Below, piece after piece: positions 21,654-30,997 of a stretch of 64,000 bases of DNA. The position numbers and the translations under genes were made by a program. This stretch comes from Streptomyces asoensis (GTDB lineage: Bacteria > Actinomycetota > Actinomycetes > Streptomycetales > Streptomycetaceae), in the NCBI RefSeq assembly GCF_013085465.1, contig NZ_CP049838.1:6882001-6946000 (forward strand), in the 5' to 3' direction. Numbering within the stretch: position 1 is the stretch's first letter; each line of letters begins with the position of its first letter. The notes under the pieces are model-generated. The model was not told the origin of the DNA and ran no database searches. It was given only the letters and a program-made list of their open reading frames with translations.

Positions 21654-22337
21654 GTGAACAGGACGACCACGGCAAGGTCCACGGCATTCGCGACCGGCTC
21701 GGGGGTCGCGCTGCCCGCGCAGCCCGTCGCCCCGGCCCGGGAGGCGTGCGGTCCGCAGCCGGCGCCCGTCGTCCGCGACCTGCGCGAGCGGGCCGGCCGC
21801 AGCCCGCACGGCCTGCTCTTCGGCCCCCGTGACCTGGTCGTGGTCACCGGTCTGCCCGGCAGCGGCAAGTCCACGCTCATGCGGCGGACCGTGCAGGGCA
21901 TCCGCGTCGACTCCCAGGACACCCGGGACCGCTGGGACGCCCGCGCCCCCCGCTTCCTGCCCTACGGCCTCTACCGCCCCCTCGTCCGGCTCGCCCACTA
22001 CGCCGGACTGCGCCGGGCGCTGCGCAGTGGCGCGGGCGTCGTCGTGCACGACTGCGGCACGCAGGCCTGGGTCCGTGACTGGCTGGCCCGAGAGGCCCGC
22101 CGCCGCGGCGGCACCCTCCACCTGCTGCTGCTGGACGTCGGCGCGGACACGGCGCTGGAGGGGCAGCGCGAGCGAGGCCGGGGCGTCTCCCGGTACGCGT
22201 TCCTGCGCCACCGCCACGCCGCCGCCCGGCTGGCGCGCTCGGTGGAGAAGGGCCGACTGCCCGAGGGCTGCGGCTCGGCGGTGCTGCTCGACCGCGCGGC
22301 GGCCGACACACTGCGCCGCATCGGTTTCACGGGCTGA
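21654..22337 (+). CDS. P-loop NTPase, kinase-like (AAA_33 type)
   Basis: The 227-residue protein has a Walker A motif in VVVTGLPGSGKSTLMRR at about residues 62-78, preceded by an Ala/Pro-rich N-terminus. LHLLLLDVGADTALEGQRER and RGVSRYAFLRHR resemble the Walker B and LID-like parts of zeta-toxin/T4 polynucleotide kinase relatives (AAA_33). It therefore probably phosphorylates a small molecule or nucleic acid, but no substrate can be given. The GTG at 21654 follows GGGGAGGA. It is divergent from the gcvT riboswitch. Confidence 0.8.
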   Translation: MNRTTTARSTAFATGSGVALPAQPVAPAREACGPQPAPVVRDLRERAGRSPHGLLFGPRDLVVVTGLPGSGKSTLMRRTVQGIRVDSQDTRDRWDARAPRFLPYGLYRPLVRLAHYAGLRRALRSGAGVVVHDCGTQAWVRDWLAREARRRGGTLHLLLLDVGADTALEGQRERGRGVSRYAFLRHRHAAARLARSVEKGRLPEGCGSAVLLDRAAADTLRRIGFTG

Positions 22338-22415
22338 GGGCTCGGGTGCGACCCCCGGTACCCGCTAGCCTTTCAGCCACAGCGAAGTGAGCGGTTCTCA
22401 GCAGGCGGTAGGCAG

Positions 22416-23216
22416 ATGGATTTCCCCCCGGCGAACTTTCCGACGGACTTCTCCGCGGACTTTCCGGCGCAGGCACACCCCCATCCGCACGGCGGATGGC
22501 CCGGCAACGAGCTGGAGGAGGTGCTCTCCGTCTCCCTCGGCGTGCCGGGAGCCGGCGGCCGGATCGTCGAGGTGCTCGGACGCAGCTTCGTCTGGGTGCC
22601 GCTGCCCGGCGGCGGCGGCCCGCACAGCGGCCCCCTCGACCTGCCCACGATGGAGCTCGAGGGCCAGGTGTACGTGCCGGTCTTCAGCTCCGAGGAGCAG
22701 TTCCGGCAGGTCGTCGGCTCGCACATGTCGTTCACGATCGCGCCGGCCGTGGAGTTCGCCCGGGGGCTGCCCCCGCAGGTGGGCATCCTGGTGAACCCGG
22801 ACGGCGTGGTCGGCGTCCCGCTGCCCCCGGCAGCCGTGGCGGAGCTCTGCCGGGCGGGCCGCACCCCGCTGGACGGCACCGCGGCCGGCGGCCGGGTCCG
22901 CCTCTACGAGCCCGACTGGCAGGACGACCCGATGGACTTCCTGGCCGCGGCCTCGGCGGAGTTCGAGGCCACGGGCGTGGTCCGCACGGCCCGCCGTTGC
23001 CTGGCCGCCATCGAGACGGCGGACCCGGTGATGTTCGTGGGCGTGGAACTCTCCCAGTGGGAGGGCGACCTGCGGGCCCTTCCCCTGGAGGCCCTGGGCC
23101 GGGCCCTGACGACGGCGCCCGCCCCCTGGCCGGTCAACCTGGTCCTCCTGGACGTCGCCCAGGACCCGGTGGGCGACTGGATGCGGGAGCGGGTCCGCGC
23201 CTTCTACTCACGCTAG
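22416..23216 (+). CDS. SseB-like protein (enhanced serine sensitivity family), first of a pair
   Basis: The 266-residue protein belongs to the SseB family, with the N-terminal domain in GHMxFTIAP-like VVGSHMSFTIAPAVEFARG and a C-terminal segment MFVGVELSQWEGDLRALPLE. Family members in E. coli were named for altered serine sensitivity when over-expressed. Their molecular role is unclear. Location next to the serine/glycine genes fits a role in serine response. A His/Pro-rich stretch occupies residues 1-28. It is followed by a similar gene. Confidence 0.85.
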   Translation: MDFPPANFPTDFSADFPAQAHPHPHGGWPGNELEEVLSVSLGVPGAGGRIVEVLGRSFVWVPLPGGGGPHSGPLDLPTMELEGQVYVPVFSSEEQFRQVVGSHMSFTIAPAVEFARGLPPQVGILVNPDGVVGVPLPPAAVAELCRAGRTPLDGTAAGGRVRLYEPDWQDDPMDFLAAASAEFEATGVVRTARRCLAAIETADPVMFVGVELSQWEGDLRALPLEALGRALTTAPAPWPVNLVLLDVAQDPVGDWMRERVRAFYSR

Positions 23217-23394
23217 GGCGGCCCACCCCGGGGCGCGGGCTGCATCCGTATGCGGCTCCGCCGCGGGGCGCGCACGGCCACGCACGATCGGCAGCCCGAA
23301 GAACACAGCAAGCCTCGAGCTCTCAACGGCTCGACCAGCGGAGCGCCTAAGCTGGACTCCAACGCGGGGCAACTTCTCGAAGGGGCGATAAAAA

Positions 23395-24189
23395 GTGAGC
23401 GCTGGCACTGCCGCGACCGGCTCGGTCGAGCACATGCTGCGCCAGGTCACGCCCGGGCGCTACGACGCCTACGAGGCGCTCCTGCGCGCGCTCGCGACGC
23501 CCTCCTCCGGTCAGCTCTGGATGCTGCTGTGGCACGGCCAGGCCGGCTCCCCGGACGCCCAGTACGGAAACATGGAGGTCGACGGGCACGGCTACGCCCC
23601 CTGCGTCACCTCCGCCCAGGAGCTCAGCGCGAGTGGCTGGAACAGGTCCTACGAGGTGGTGGACGGGCTGGACGTGGCCCGCACCCTCTACCCCGACCAC
23701 TACGGCCTCTGGTTGAACCCGCACGCCCCCGGCGGCGGTGTCGGCATTCCGTGGCTGGATCTGCGCCGTATCGCCACCGGCCTGGAGCGCCAGCCGGCCG
23801 GGCCGTTGCGGCTGTCCGAACCGGGCATCGAGATCCCGCAGTTCTACGCCCTGCTCGCGCAGAACGCCCACCGTACCCCGGCGGTCCGCGCGTTGCGCCG
23901 CGCCTGGGTGCAGCCGGCGCTGGGTGCGCCCTACCTGGCGATCGGGCTCGACGTGTACGACTCCTCCCCGCCGGCCGTGGACGCCGTACGGGCGATGATG
24001 CAGCAGTCCATCGGGGCCGTGCCGGACGGGCTGCCGGTGTCGACGGTCGCCATGACGGACGAGTACGACCCCGTCGTGATGTGGATGCGTGCCACCGCCC
24101 GGCCCTTCTACGACCGCGAGGCCCACGCGCCAGCACCGGCCCAGGCTCCCGCCGGCGGCTACGGCTATCCGCCCACCGGACGCTACTGA
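23395..24189 (+). CDS. SseB-like protein, second of a pair
   Basis: The 264-residue protein is related to the preceding gene and belongs to the same family. It starts with GTG at 23395 and shows SVEHMLRQVTPGRYDAYEAL and VVDGLDVARTLYPDHYGLWL in the N-terminal half and a C-terminal SseB-like domain (APYLAIGLDVYDSSPPAVDA). It ends in a Pro/Gly/Tyr-rich tail (GGYGYPPTGRY) often seen in Streptomyces proteins. The pair probably came from a duplication. Its role is not known beyond the family's link to serine sensitivity. Confidence 0.83.
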   Translation: MSAGTAATGSVEHMLRQVTPGRYDAYEALLRALATPSSGQLWMLLWHGQAGSPDAQYGNMEVDGHGYAPCVTSAQELSASGWNRSYEVVDGLDVARTLYPDHYGLWLNPHAPGGGVGIPWLDLRRIATGLERQPAGPLRLSEPGIEIPQFYALLAQNAHRTPAVRALRRAWVQPALGAPYLAIGLDVYDSSPPAVDAVRAMMQQSIGAVPDGLPVSTVAMTDEYDPVVMWMRATARPFYDREAHAPAPAQAPAGGYGYPPTGRY

Positions 24190-24502
24190 CATCCGAAGCG
24201 GGTCCTGCCGCGAGGTGGGGGCCGGATGTCTTCGCGCGTAGATAGCGGCGATTGGTACCGGTTTTGTCCGTTCTGACCCAATAAGTCACCGTCCGGGGGC
24301 CGTTACCCGCCGTCCGGATAACGGAACCCCTCTACCCGGATCACGTTTACGCATCCATTCACTGCCAAGTCTGGCTACAGATCGCCAAACCGTTGAAGAC
24401 TCCGGCGTCAGGGGACTTATCCCCTGCGTATTACGGACTGATCACGCCGCTACAGCGGCAAGTGCGGGCCGGCTACCGCCGGTTGAGAGGGGTCCCTGCC
24501 AG
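24190..24502 (+). promoter_or_regulatory. Leader/regulatory region of the oligopeptide transporter operon
   Basis: This 313-bp gap has CCGTTA...TAACGG around 24300-24325 and the perfect inverted repeat CAGGGGA-CTTA-TCCCCTG at 24409-24426. Either may be an operator or an mRNA hairpin. AT-richer sequence near 24240-24290 (TTTTGTCCGTTCTGACCCAA) is a likely promoter area. Confidence 0.45.
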
Positions 24503-25510
24503 ATGACGGCACCATTGCACGAGCCGACCGCGGAAGCGGCCCCGAGCGCGGCCGAGGAAGCGTCGGTCGCCACCAGCGGCGCCAAGGCCGTTCAGGGCCG
24601 TTCCCTGGGCCGGATCGCCTGGGAGCGCCTCAAGCGGGACAAGCTCGCCCTCACGGGCGGCGTCGTGGTGCTCGTCCTCGTCGTGATCGCGCTGCTCGCG
24701 CCGGTCATCACCGGGCTCCTCGGGCAGGACCCGAACGAGTATCACGAGAGCCTCATCGACCCGCTCTTCGGTACGCCCACGGGCTCCCTGGGCGGCGTCA
24801 GCGGCGACCACCTGTTCGGTGTCGAGCCGGTGAACGGCCGTGACATCTTCGCCCGCATCCTCTACGGCGCCCGGATCTCCCTGCTGGTCGGCTTCCTGTC
24901 GGCCGTGGTCGCCGTGATCCTCGGAACGGTGCTGGGCATCCTCGCCGGCTTCTTCGGCGGCTGGGTCGACTCCGTCATCAGCCGGGTGATGGACGGTCTG
25001 CTCGCCTTCCCGCAGTTGCTGTTCATCATCGCGCTGGTCTCCGTCATGCCGAGCAACATGCTGGGACTCTCCGGTTCGAGCGTGCGTGTCTTCGTGATGA
25101 TCCTGGTCATCGGCTTCTTCGGCTGGCCCTACATCGGACGCGTGGTGCGCGGCCAGACGCTCTCGCTGCGTGAGCGCGAGTACGTCGAGGCCGCCCGATC
25201 GCTGGGCGCGGGGCGGCTGTACATCCTGTTCAAGGAACTGCTGCCCAACCTGGTCGCCCCGATCGTCGTGTACACGACGATGATGATCCCCACCAACATC
25301 CTCACCGAGGCGGCGCTCAGCTTCCTGGGCGTCGGGGTCAAGCCGCCCACCGCCTCGTGGGGGCAGATGCTCTCGAGCGCGATCGACTACTACGAGTCGG
25401 ACCCGATGTACATGGTGGTCCCGGGTGTGGCGATCTTCATCACCGTGCTGGCCTTCAACCTCTTCGGTGACGGCATCCGGGACGCGCTGGACCCGAAGGC
25501 CTCCCGCTGA
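24503..25510 (+). CDS. Oligopeptide ABC transporter permease (DppC/OppC type)
   Basis: This 335-residue membrane protein is one of two permeases of a peptide importer. A 40-residue Ala/Glu-rich cytoplasmic N-terminus is followed by six predicted membrane segments. The OppC N-domain (WERLKRDKLALTGGVVVLVL) and the EAA loop (EYVEAARSLGAGRLYILFKE) that contacts the ATPases are clear. Unusually it is the first gene, ahead of the binding-protein gene; the order here is C-A-B-D-F. The ATG at 24503 follows GAGAGGGG at some distance. Confidence 0.94.
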   Translation: MTAPLHEPTAEAAPSAAEEASVATSGAKAVQGRSLGRIAWERLKRDKLALTGGVVVLVLVVIALLAPVITGLLGQDPNEYHESLIDPLFGTPTGSLGGVSGDHLFGVEPVNGRDIFARILYGARISLLVGFLSAVVAVILGTVLGILAGFFGGWVDSVISRVMDGLLAFPQLLFIIALVSVMPSNMLGLSGSSVRVFVMILVIGFFGWPYIGRVVRGQTLSLREREYVEAARSLGAGRLYILFKELLPNLVAPIVVYTTMMIPTNILTEAALSFLGVGVKPPTASWGQMLSSAIDYYESDPMYMVVPGVAIFITVLAFNLFGDGIRDALDPKASR

Positions 25511-25630
25511 TCCGCCCCTTCGGGGATCCGCGACAAACAGCGAGCCGCAGAACCGCCGAACACACGGCGCCTCAACCGTCCCGTGGTCTTCACACGGGGT
25601 ATCTCTCATCTATCCGGAGGATCCGAGATC

Positions 25631-27430
25631 GTGACTACCCAACGCACCTCAGGGCGGCGGAAGCAGGCGTTTGCCGCTGCTGCCGCGGTCGCCGCGCTGC
25701 TGACCACGGCGGCGTGCGGCGGCGGTGGAGATGACGGCGACAAGGGCTCGAGCTCCGGTGCCGCCGGCTTCGACGCCGCGAACAACAAGGTCGCCCAGGC
25801 CTCCGCCGCCAAGAAGGGCGGCACACTGAAGTTCGGTGCCGCACAGGACGCCGACTCGTGGGACACCACGCGTGGCTACTACGGCATGATGTGGAACTTC
25901 GCCCGCTACTACAGCCGTCAGCTCGTCACGAACAAGGCCGAGCCGGGCGCCGCGGGCGCCGAGGTCACTCCGGACCTCGCCACCGAGACCGCGAAGGTCA
26001 CGGACGACGGCAAGACCTACACGTACACCCTGCGTGACGGCATCACGTGGGAGGACGGCAAGGCGATCACGTCCAAGGACGTGAAGTACGGCATCGAGCG
26101 CGTGTGGGCGCAGGACGTGCTGTCCGGCGGTCCGACGTACCTGAAGGACGTGCTGGACCCCAAGGGCGAGTACAAGGGCCCCTACAAGGACACGTCCGCG
26201 GACAAGCTGGGTCTGAAGGCGATCGACACGCCCGACGACAAGACCATCGTCTTCCACCTCCCGCAGGCCAACTCGGACTTCGAGGAGATGCTGGCCCTGG
26301 TCTCGGCCTCGCCGGTCCGCCAGGACCAGGACACGAAGTCCAAGTACGGCCTGAAGCCGTTCTCCTCGGGCCCGTACAAGTTCGCGTCCTACAGCCCGGG
26401 CAAGGACCTCAAGCTGGTCCGCAACACCAACTGGAAGCAGGCCTCGGACCCGATCCGCAAGGCCTACCCGGACCAGATCACCATCCAGTTCTTCTCGGAC
26501 GCCAACCAGCTCGACCAGCGTCTGATCAGCGGTGACCTGGACCTCGACCTGAACCAGACCGGCATGTCGCCGCAGGGCCGCACCACCGCCCTGAAGGAGC
26601 ACAAGGGCAACCTGGACAACCCGGTCACCGGTTACGTCCGCTACGCGGTCTTCCCGCAGAGCGTCGCGCCGTTCAACAACATCGAGTGCCGCAAGGCCGT
26701 CATCCTCGGCGCCGACCACGTGTCGCTCCAGACCGCCCGCGGTGGTCCGGTCGCCGGTGGTGACATCGGCACCAACATGCTGCCGCCGTCCGTCCCGGGT
26801 GCCGAGGGTCAGAAGTACGACCCGTACGAGATCTCCGGCGCCAACAAGAGCGGCAACGAGGCCAAGGCCAAGGAGGCCCTGAAGGCCTGCGGTCAGCCGA
26901 ACGGCTTCAAGACCACCATCGCGGTGCGTAACAACAAGCCGGTCGAGGTGGCCACCGCCCAGTCCCTCCAGGCGTCGCTGAAGAAGATCGGCATCACCGC
27001 CGAGATCGACCAGTACGACGGCTCGCAGACCGCCGGCATCATCGGTAGCCCCTCGAACGTGAAGAAGAAGGGCTACGGCATCATCATCATGGGCTGGGGT
27101 CCGGACTTCCCGTCCGTCCAGGGCTTCGGTCTGCCGCTGTGGAACAGCAAGTACATCTCGGAGAGCGGTAACAACAACTACGCGCTCATCAACGACAAGA
27201 CGATCGACGGTCTGTTCTCGTCGTACGTCACCACGCTGGACGACGCCGGCAAGACCAAGATCGCCACGGAGATCAACCACAAGGTGATGGAGGGCGCGTA
27301 CTACCTGCCCTTCGTCTTCGAGCGGTTCCTCAACTGGCGCTCGGACAACCTGGCGAACGTCTACACCACCGACGGTTACAGCGGTCAGTACGACTTCGTC
27401 AACCTCGGTCTGAAGAACCCGAAGAAGTAG
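25631..27430 (+). CDS. Oligopeptide-binding lipoprotein (SBP_bac_5 family)
   Basis: This is the extracellular binding protein of the peptide importer. The GTG at 25631, ten bases after GGAGG, gives 599 residues. The signal peptide ends in LLTTAAC, anchoring the mature protein by Cys. The family 5 core is evident in YTLRDGITWEDGKAITSKDV and SEFP-like later segments such as GIIIMGWGPDFPSVQGF. The Gly/Asp/Lys-rich linker after Cys is usual. Codon usage is strongly biased to the preferred C/G-ending codons, which suggests high expression. The ligand peptides cannot be predicted. Confidence 0.95.
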   Translation: MTTQRTSGRRKQAFAAAAAVAALLTTAACGGGGDDGDKGSSSGAAGFDAANNKVAQASAAKKGGTLKFGAAQDADSWDTTRGYYGMMWNFARYYSRQLVTNKAEPGAAGAEVTPDLATETAKVTDDGKTYTYTLRDGITWEDGKAITSKDVKYGIERVWAQDVLSGGPTYLKDVLDPKGEYKGPYKDTSADKLGLKAIDTPDDKTIVFHLPQANSDFEEMLALVSASPVRQDQDTKSKYGLKPFSSGPYKFASYSPGKDLKLVRNTNWKQASDPIRKAYPDQITIQFFSDANQLDQRLISGDLDLDLNQTGMSPQGRTTALKEHKGNLDNPVTGYVRYAVFPQSVAPFNNIECRKAVILGADHVSLQTARGGPVAGGDIGTNMLPPSVPGAEGQKYDPYEISGANKSGNEAKAKEALKACGQPNGFKTTIAVRNNKPVEVATAQSLQASLKKIGITAEIDQYDGSQTAGIIGSPSNVKKKGYGIIIMGWGPDFPSVQGFGLPLWNSKYISESGNNNYALINDKTIDGLFSSYVTTLDDAGKTKIATEINHKVMEGAYYLPFVFERFLNWRSDNLANVYTTDGYSGQYDFVNLGLKNPKK

Positions 27431-27540
27431 TCCCGGCACACCCGCCGAACGGCACGAAAGGCAGGTGAAGGCCGGCGCGGCGGATCCGCGGGTCATCGGA
27501 CGATCTCCGGTGGCCCGCGGTCCGCGGCGGGCCGAGAGCT

Positions 27541-28539
27541 GTGCTCGCTTACCTCATCAGGCGGTTGTTCGCCGCCGTAGTGATGCTCGTGGTCATCGTC
27601 ATGGTGGTCTTCGGCATCTTCTTCCTCATCCCCAAGTGGGCTGGCGTAGACATCGCCTTGAGCTTCGTGGGCAAGCAGGCCGACCCTGCCGCCGTCGAGG
27701 GTGTGCGCGAGAAGCTGGGCCTGGGCGACCCGATCTACGCCCAGGTCTGGGAATTCTTCAAGGGCATCTTCGCCGGCCGGACCTACACGGGCGGTGGCGA
27801 CTCCATCCACTGCGCCGCCCCGTGCTTCGGCTACTCCTTCCGCAGTGAGCAGGCCGTCTGGCCGGTGCTGACCGACCGCTTCCCGGTGACCCTGGCGCTC
27901 GCGCTCGGTGCCGCCGTGCTGTGGCTGATCTTCGGTGTCTCGGCGGGTGTGCTCTCCGCGCTCAAGCGGGGCAGCCTGTGGGACCGCGGCGCGATGGTGG
28001 TCGCGCTCTCGGGCGTCTCCCTCCCGATCTACTTCACCGGCATGCTCGCCCTGTCGATCTTCGTGTACGGACTGGACCTGTTCGACGGGCAGTTCGTACC
28101 CCTGGAGGACAGTTTCAGCGGCTGGTTCGGCGGCATGATCCTGCCGTGGGTCACCCTCGCGTTCCTGTACGCGGCCATGTACGCCCGCATCACCCGGGCC
28201 ACCATGCTGGAGATCCTGGGCGAGGACTACATCCGTACCGCCCGCGCCAAGGGCCTCAAGGAACACACCGTCATCGGCAAGCACGCCATGCGCTCCACGA
28301 TGACCCCGCTGCTGACCATGCTCGGCATGGACCTCGGCGCCCTCATCGGCGGTGCGATCCTGACCGAGACGGCGTTCAACCTGCCCGGCCTCGGCCAGGC
28401 GGTGCTCAACGCCATCAAGAACCAGGACCTGCCCATCATCCTGGGCGTCACCCTGATCACTTCTCTGGCGGTGCTCGTCGCCAACCTCGTGGTGGACATC
28501 CTGTACGCCGTGATCGACCCCCGAGTGAGGCTCTCATGA
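27541..28539 (+). CDS. Oligopeptide ABC transporter permease (DppB/OppB type)
   Basis: This 332-residue second permease begins with LAYLIRRLFAAVVMLVVIV, the standard first membrane segment of DppB proteins, and has five or six membrane segments and the EAA loop EDYIRTARAKGLKEHTVIGK. A region of about 50 residues between the first and second helices (RTYTGGGDSIHCAAPCFGYS) holds two cysteines that could form a disulfide outside. The GTG start has no strong ribosome-binding site. The stop overlaps the ATG of the next gene (ATGA). Confidence 0.94.
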   Translation: MLAYLIRRLFAAVVMLVVIVMVVFGIFFLIPKWAGVDIALSFVGKQADPAAVEGVREKLGLGDPIYAQVWEFFKGIFAGRTYTGGGDSIHCAAPCFGYSFRSEQAVWPVLTDRFPVTLALALGAAVLWLIFGVSAGVLSALKRGSLWDRGAMVVALSGVSLPIYFTGMLALSIFVYGLDLFDGQFVPLEDSFSGWFGGMILPWVTLAFLYAAMYARITRATMLEILGEDYIRTARAKGLKEHTVIGKHAMRSTMTPLLTMLGMDLGALIGGAILTETAFNLPGLGQAVLNAIKNQDLPIILGVTLITSLAVLVANLVVDILYAVIDPRVRLS

Positions 28540-29633
28540 CCGAACTCAGCAAGAGCGGAGCGGCCGTGGGCGAGCCCACCCCCGCCTCGCCCGCGCCGAC
28601 CGCCTTCCTCGAAGTGCGCGACCTCAAGGTGCACTTCCCGACCGACGACGGCCTGGTCAAGTCCGTCGACGGGCTCAGCTTCCAGCTGGAGAAGGGCAAG
28701 ACCCTCGGCATCGTGGGCGAGTCCGGCTCCGGCAAGTCGGTGACCTCGCTCGGCATCATGGGCCTGCACACCGCTGGCCAGTACGGCAAGCGCAAGGCGC
28801 AGATCTCCGGCGAGATCTGGCTGGACGGCACCGAGCTGCTGTCCGCCGACCCGGAGCACGTGCGCAAGCTGCGCGGCCGCGAGATGGCGATGATCTTCCA
28901 GGATCCGCTGTCGGCGCTGCACCCGTACTACACGATCGGTCAGCAGATCGTGGAGGCGTACCGGATCCACCACGACGTCGACAAGAAGACCGCCAAGCGT
29001 CGCGCGGTCGAGATGCTCGACCGGGTGGGCATCCCGCAGCCGGACAAGCGGGTCGACAGCTACCCGCACGAGTTCTCCGGTGGTATGCGCCAGCGCGCGA
29101 TGATCGCGATGTCGCTGGTCAACAACCCCGAGCTGCTGATCGCGGACGAGCCGACGACCGCCCTGGACGTGACCGTCCAGGCGCAGATCCTCGACCTCAT
29201 CCGCGACCTCCAGAAGGAGTTCGGCTCGGCGGTCATCGTGATCACCCACGACCTGGGCGTCGTCGCCGAGCTCGCCGACGACATCCTGGTGATGTACGGC
29301 GGCCGCTGCGTCGAGCGGGGCCCGGCCGACAAGGTGTTCTACGAGCCCCGGCACCCCTACACCTGGGGTCTGCTCGGCTCGATGCCGCGGCTGGACCGTG
29401 AGCAGCAGGAGCGCCTGATCCCGGTCAAGGGCTCCCCGCCCTCGCTGATCAACATCCCGTCCGGCTGCGCCTTCAACCCGCGCTGCCCGTACGCGGACCT
29501 CCCGAAGGACAACGTCACCCGCACCGTCCGGCCCGAGTTGGCCGAGGTCGGCAGCCGGCACTGGGCCGCCTGCCACCTGGGCACGGAGCAGCGGGAGCGT
29601 ATCTGGACCGAAGAGATTGCGCCGAAGCTGTGA
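28536..29633 (+). CDS. Oligopeptide ABC transporter ATP-binding protein (DppD/OppD type)
   Basis: This 365-residue ATPase powers peptide import. It has Walker A in [17 protein letters not shown]-loop in [12 protein letters not shown], the signature FSGGMRQR, Walker [15 protein letters not shown] and the switch His in VITHDLG. The C-terminal oligopeptide-transport extension with [17 protein letters not shown] carries the cysteines found in this subfamily, which in some relatives hold an iron-sulfur cluster. It overlaps the upstream permease by four bases and the downstream gene by four bases, so translation is coupled. Confidence 0.95.
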   Translation: MTELSKSGAAVGEPTPASPAPTAFLEVRDLKVHFPTDDGLVKSVDGLSFQLEKGKTLGIVGESGSGKSVTSLGIMGLHTAGQYGKRKAQISGEIWLDGTELLSADPEHVRKLRGREMAMIFQDPLSALHPYYTIGQQIVEAYRIHHDVDKKTAKRRAVEMLDRVGIPQPDKRVDSYPHEFSGGMRQRAMIAMSLVNNPELLIADEPTTALDVTVQAQILDLIRDLQKEFGSAVIVITHDLGVVAELADDILVMYGGRCVERGPADKVFYEPRHPYTWGLLGSMPRLDREQQERLIPVKGSPPSLINIPSGCAFNPRCPYADLPKDNVTRTVRPELAEVGSRHWAACHLGTEQRERIWTEEIAPKL

Positions 29634-30934
29634 GTGACGACGAGAAAGCGGTGAAGATCCCCGCGCAGGCCGACGGGCCGACGGAGCAGGGCGCCACCCT
29701 CACCAAGGACGCCGCCCCCGGCGAGGTCCTGCTGAAGGTGACCGGGCTCCAGAAGCACTTCCCGATCAAGAAGGGCCTGCTCCAGCGGCAGGTCGGGGCG
29801 GTGCACGCGGTCGACGGCATCGACTTCGAGGTCCGCTCCGGCGAGACGCTCGGCGTCGTGGGCGAGTCCGGCTGTGGCAAGTCCACGATGGGCCGGCTGA
29901 TCACCCGGCTGCTCGAGCCGACCGCGGGCAAGGTCGAGTTCCAGGGCAAGGACATCACCCACCTCGGGGTGAGCGGCATGCGCCCGCTGCGCCGCGATGT
30001 GCAGATGATCTTCCAGGACCCGTACTCGTCGCTGAACCCGCGCCACACCATCGGCACGATCGTCGGCGCTCCCTTCAAGCTCCAGGGCGTCGAGCCCGAG
30101 GGCGGCGTCAAGAAGGAAGTGCAGCGGCTGCTGTCGGTCGTGGGTCTCAACCCCGAGCACTACAACCGCTACCCGCACGAGTTCTCCGGCGGTCAGCGTC
30201 AGCGCATCGGCATCGCCCGCGCGCTCGCGCTGAACCCGAAGCTGGTCGTGGCCGACGAGCCGGTCTCGGCGCTCGACGTGTCGATCCAGGCCCAGGTCGT
30301 CAACCTGCTCGACGACCTCCAGCAGGAGCTCGGCCTCACCTACGTGATCATCGCGCACGACCTCTCGGTCGTCCGGCACGTCTCGGACCGCATCGCGGTG
30401 ATGTACCTCGGCAAGATCGTGGAGCTGGCCGACCGGGACCTGCTCTACAAGTCGCCGATGCACCCGTACACCAAGGCGCTGATGTCGGCGGTGCCGATCC
30501 CGGACCCGCGGCGCAAGCACGCCAAGAGCGAGCGGATCCTGCTCAAGGGTGACGTGCCCTCGCCGATCTCGCCGCCGAGCGGCTGCCGCTTCCACACCCG
30601 GTGCTGGAAGGCGACCCAGGTCTGCAAGACCACCGAGCCGGTCCTCGTCGAGCTGCGGACCGGCCAGCAGGTCGCCTGCCACCACCCGGAGAACTTCGAG
30701 GACCAGGCCCCGCAGGACACCGTCCTGCTGACCGTCGCGAAGGAGGCGGCGGAGCTGGTGGCCGACGAGGTGCTCGCGGAGTCGGCGGAGACGTCGGCCG
30801 CGGTGGCGGCGGAAGTGGCGGCCGAAGCGGCTGCCGAGACCGCTGAGCCGACCGAGGCCACCGGGGACACCGAGGCGGTCGACGAGACCGCTTCGGAGGC
30901 TTCCGGTGACGACACTCCGGCCAAAGAGAAGTAA
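29630..30934 (+). CDS. Oligopeptide ABC transporter ATP-binding protein (DppF/OppF type) with acidic tail
   Basis: This is the second ATPase of the importer, 434 residues, starting with a GTG that overlaps the stop of the previous gene. Walker A is [15 protein letters not shown], the signature FSGGQRQR, Walker [15 protein letters not shown] and the switch His IIAHDLSVV. The C-terminal extension has [14 protein letters not shown]. After about residue 365 there is an unusual 65-residue Ala/Glu/Thr-rich acidic tail that OppF proteins normally lack. It is predicted to be a helix or disordered and could serve a regulatory contact. Confidence 0.94.
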   Translation: MSDDEKAVKIPAQADGPTEQGATLTKDAAPGEVLLKVTGLQKHFPIKKGLLQRQVGAVHAVDGIDFEVRSGETLGVVGESGCGKSTMGRLITRLLEPTAGKVEFQGKDITHLGVSGMRPLRRDVQMIFQDPYSSLNPRHTIGTIVGAPFKLQGVEPEGGVKKEVQRLLSVVGLNPEHYNRYPHEFSGGQRQRIGIARALALNPKLVVADEPVSALDVSIQAQVVNLLDDLQQELGLTYVIIAHDLSVVRHVSDRIAVMYLGKIVELADRDLLYKSPMHPYTKALMSAVPIPDPRRKHAKSERILLKGDVPSPISPPSGCRFHTRCWKATQVCKTTEPVLVELRTGQQVACHHPENFEDQAPQDTVLLTVAKEAAELVADEVLAESAETSAAVAAEVAAEAAAETAEPTEATGDTEAVDETASEASGDDTPAKEK

Positions 30935-30942
30935 GTAACACC

Positions 30943-30976
30943 GAGCCCCCGCCTTGCAATGTAAGGCGGGGGCTTC
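30943..30976 (+). terminator. Terminator of the oligopeptide transporter operon
   Basis: GAGCCCCCGCCTT and AAGGCGGGGGCTT form a near-perfect 12-13-bp stem around the loop GCAATGT directly after the dppF-like gene. Confidence 0.92.
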
Positions 30977-30997
30977 GTGCTGGGTGAGAATGTAGGG

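Noticed and set aside
25649..27496. Minus-strand open frame opposite the peptide-binding protein
   Set aside because: Antisense to a well-supported lipoprotein gene and with no domain or start signal.
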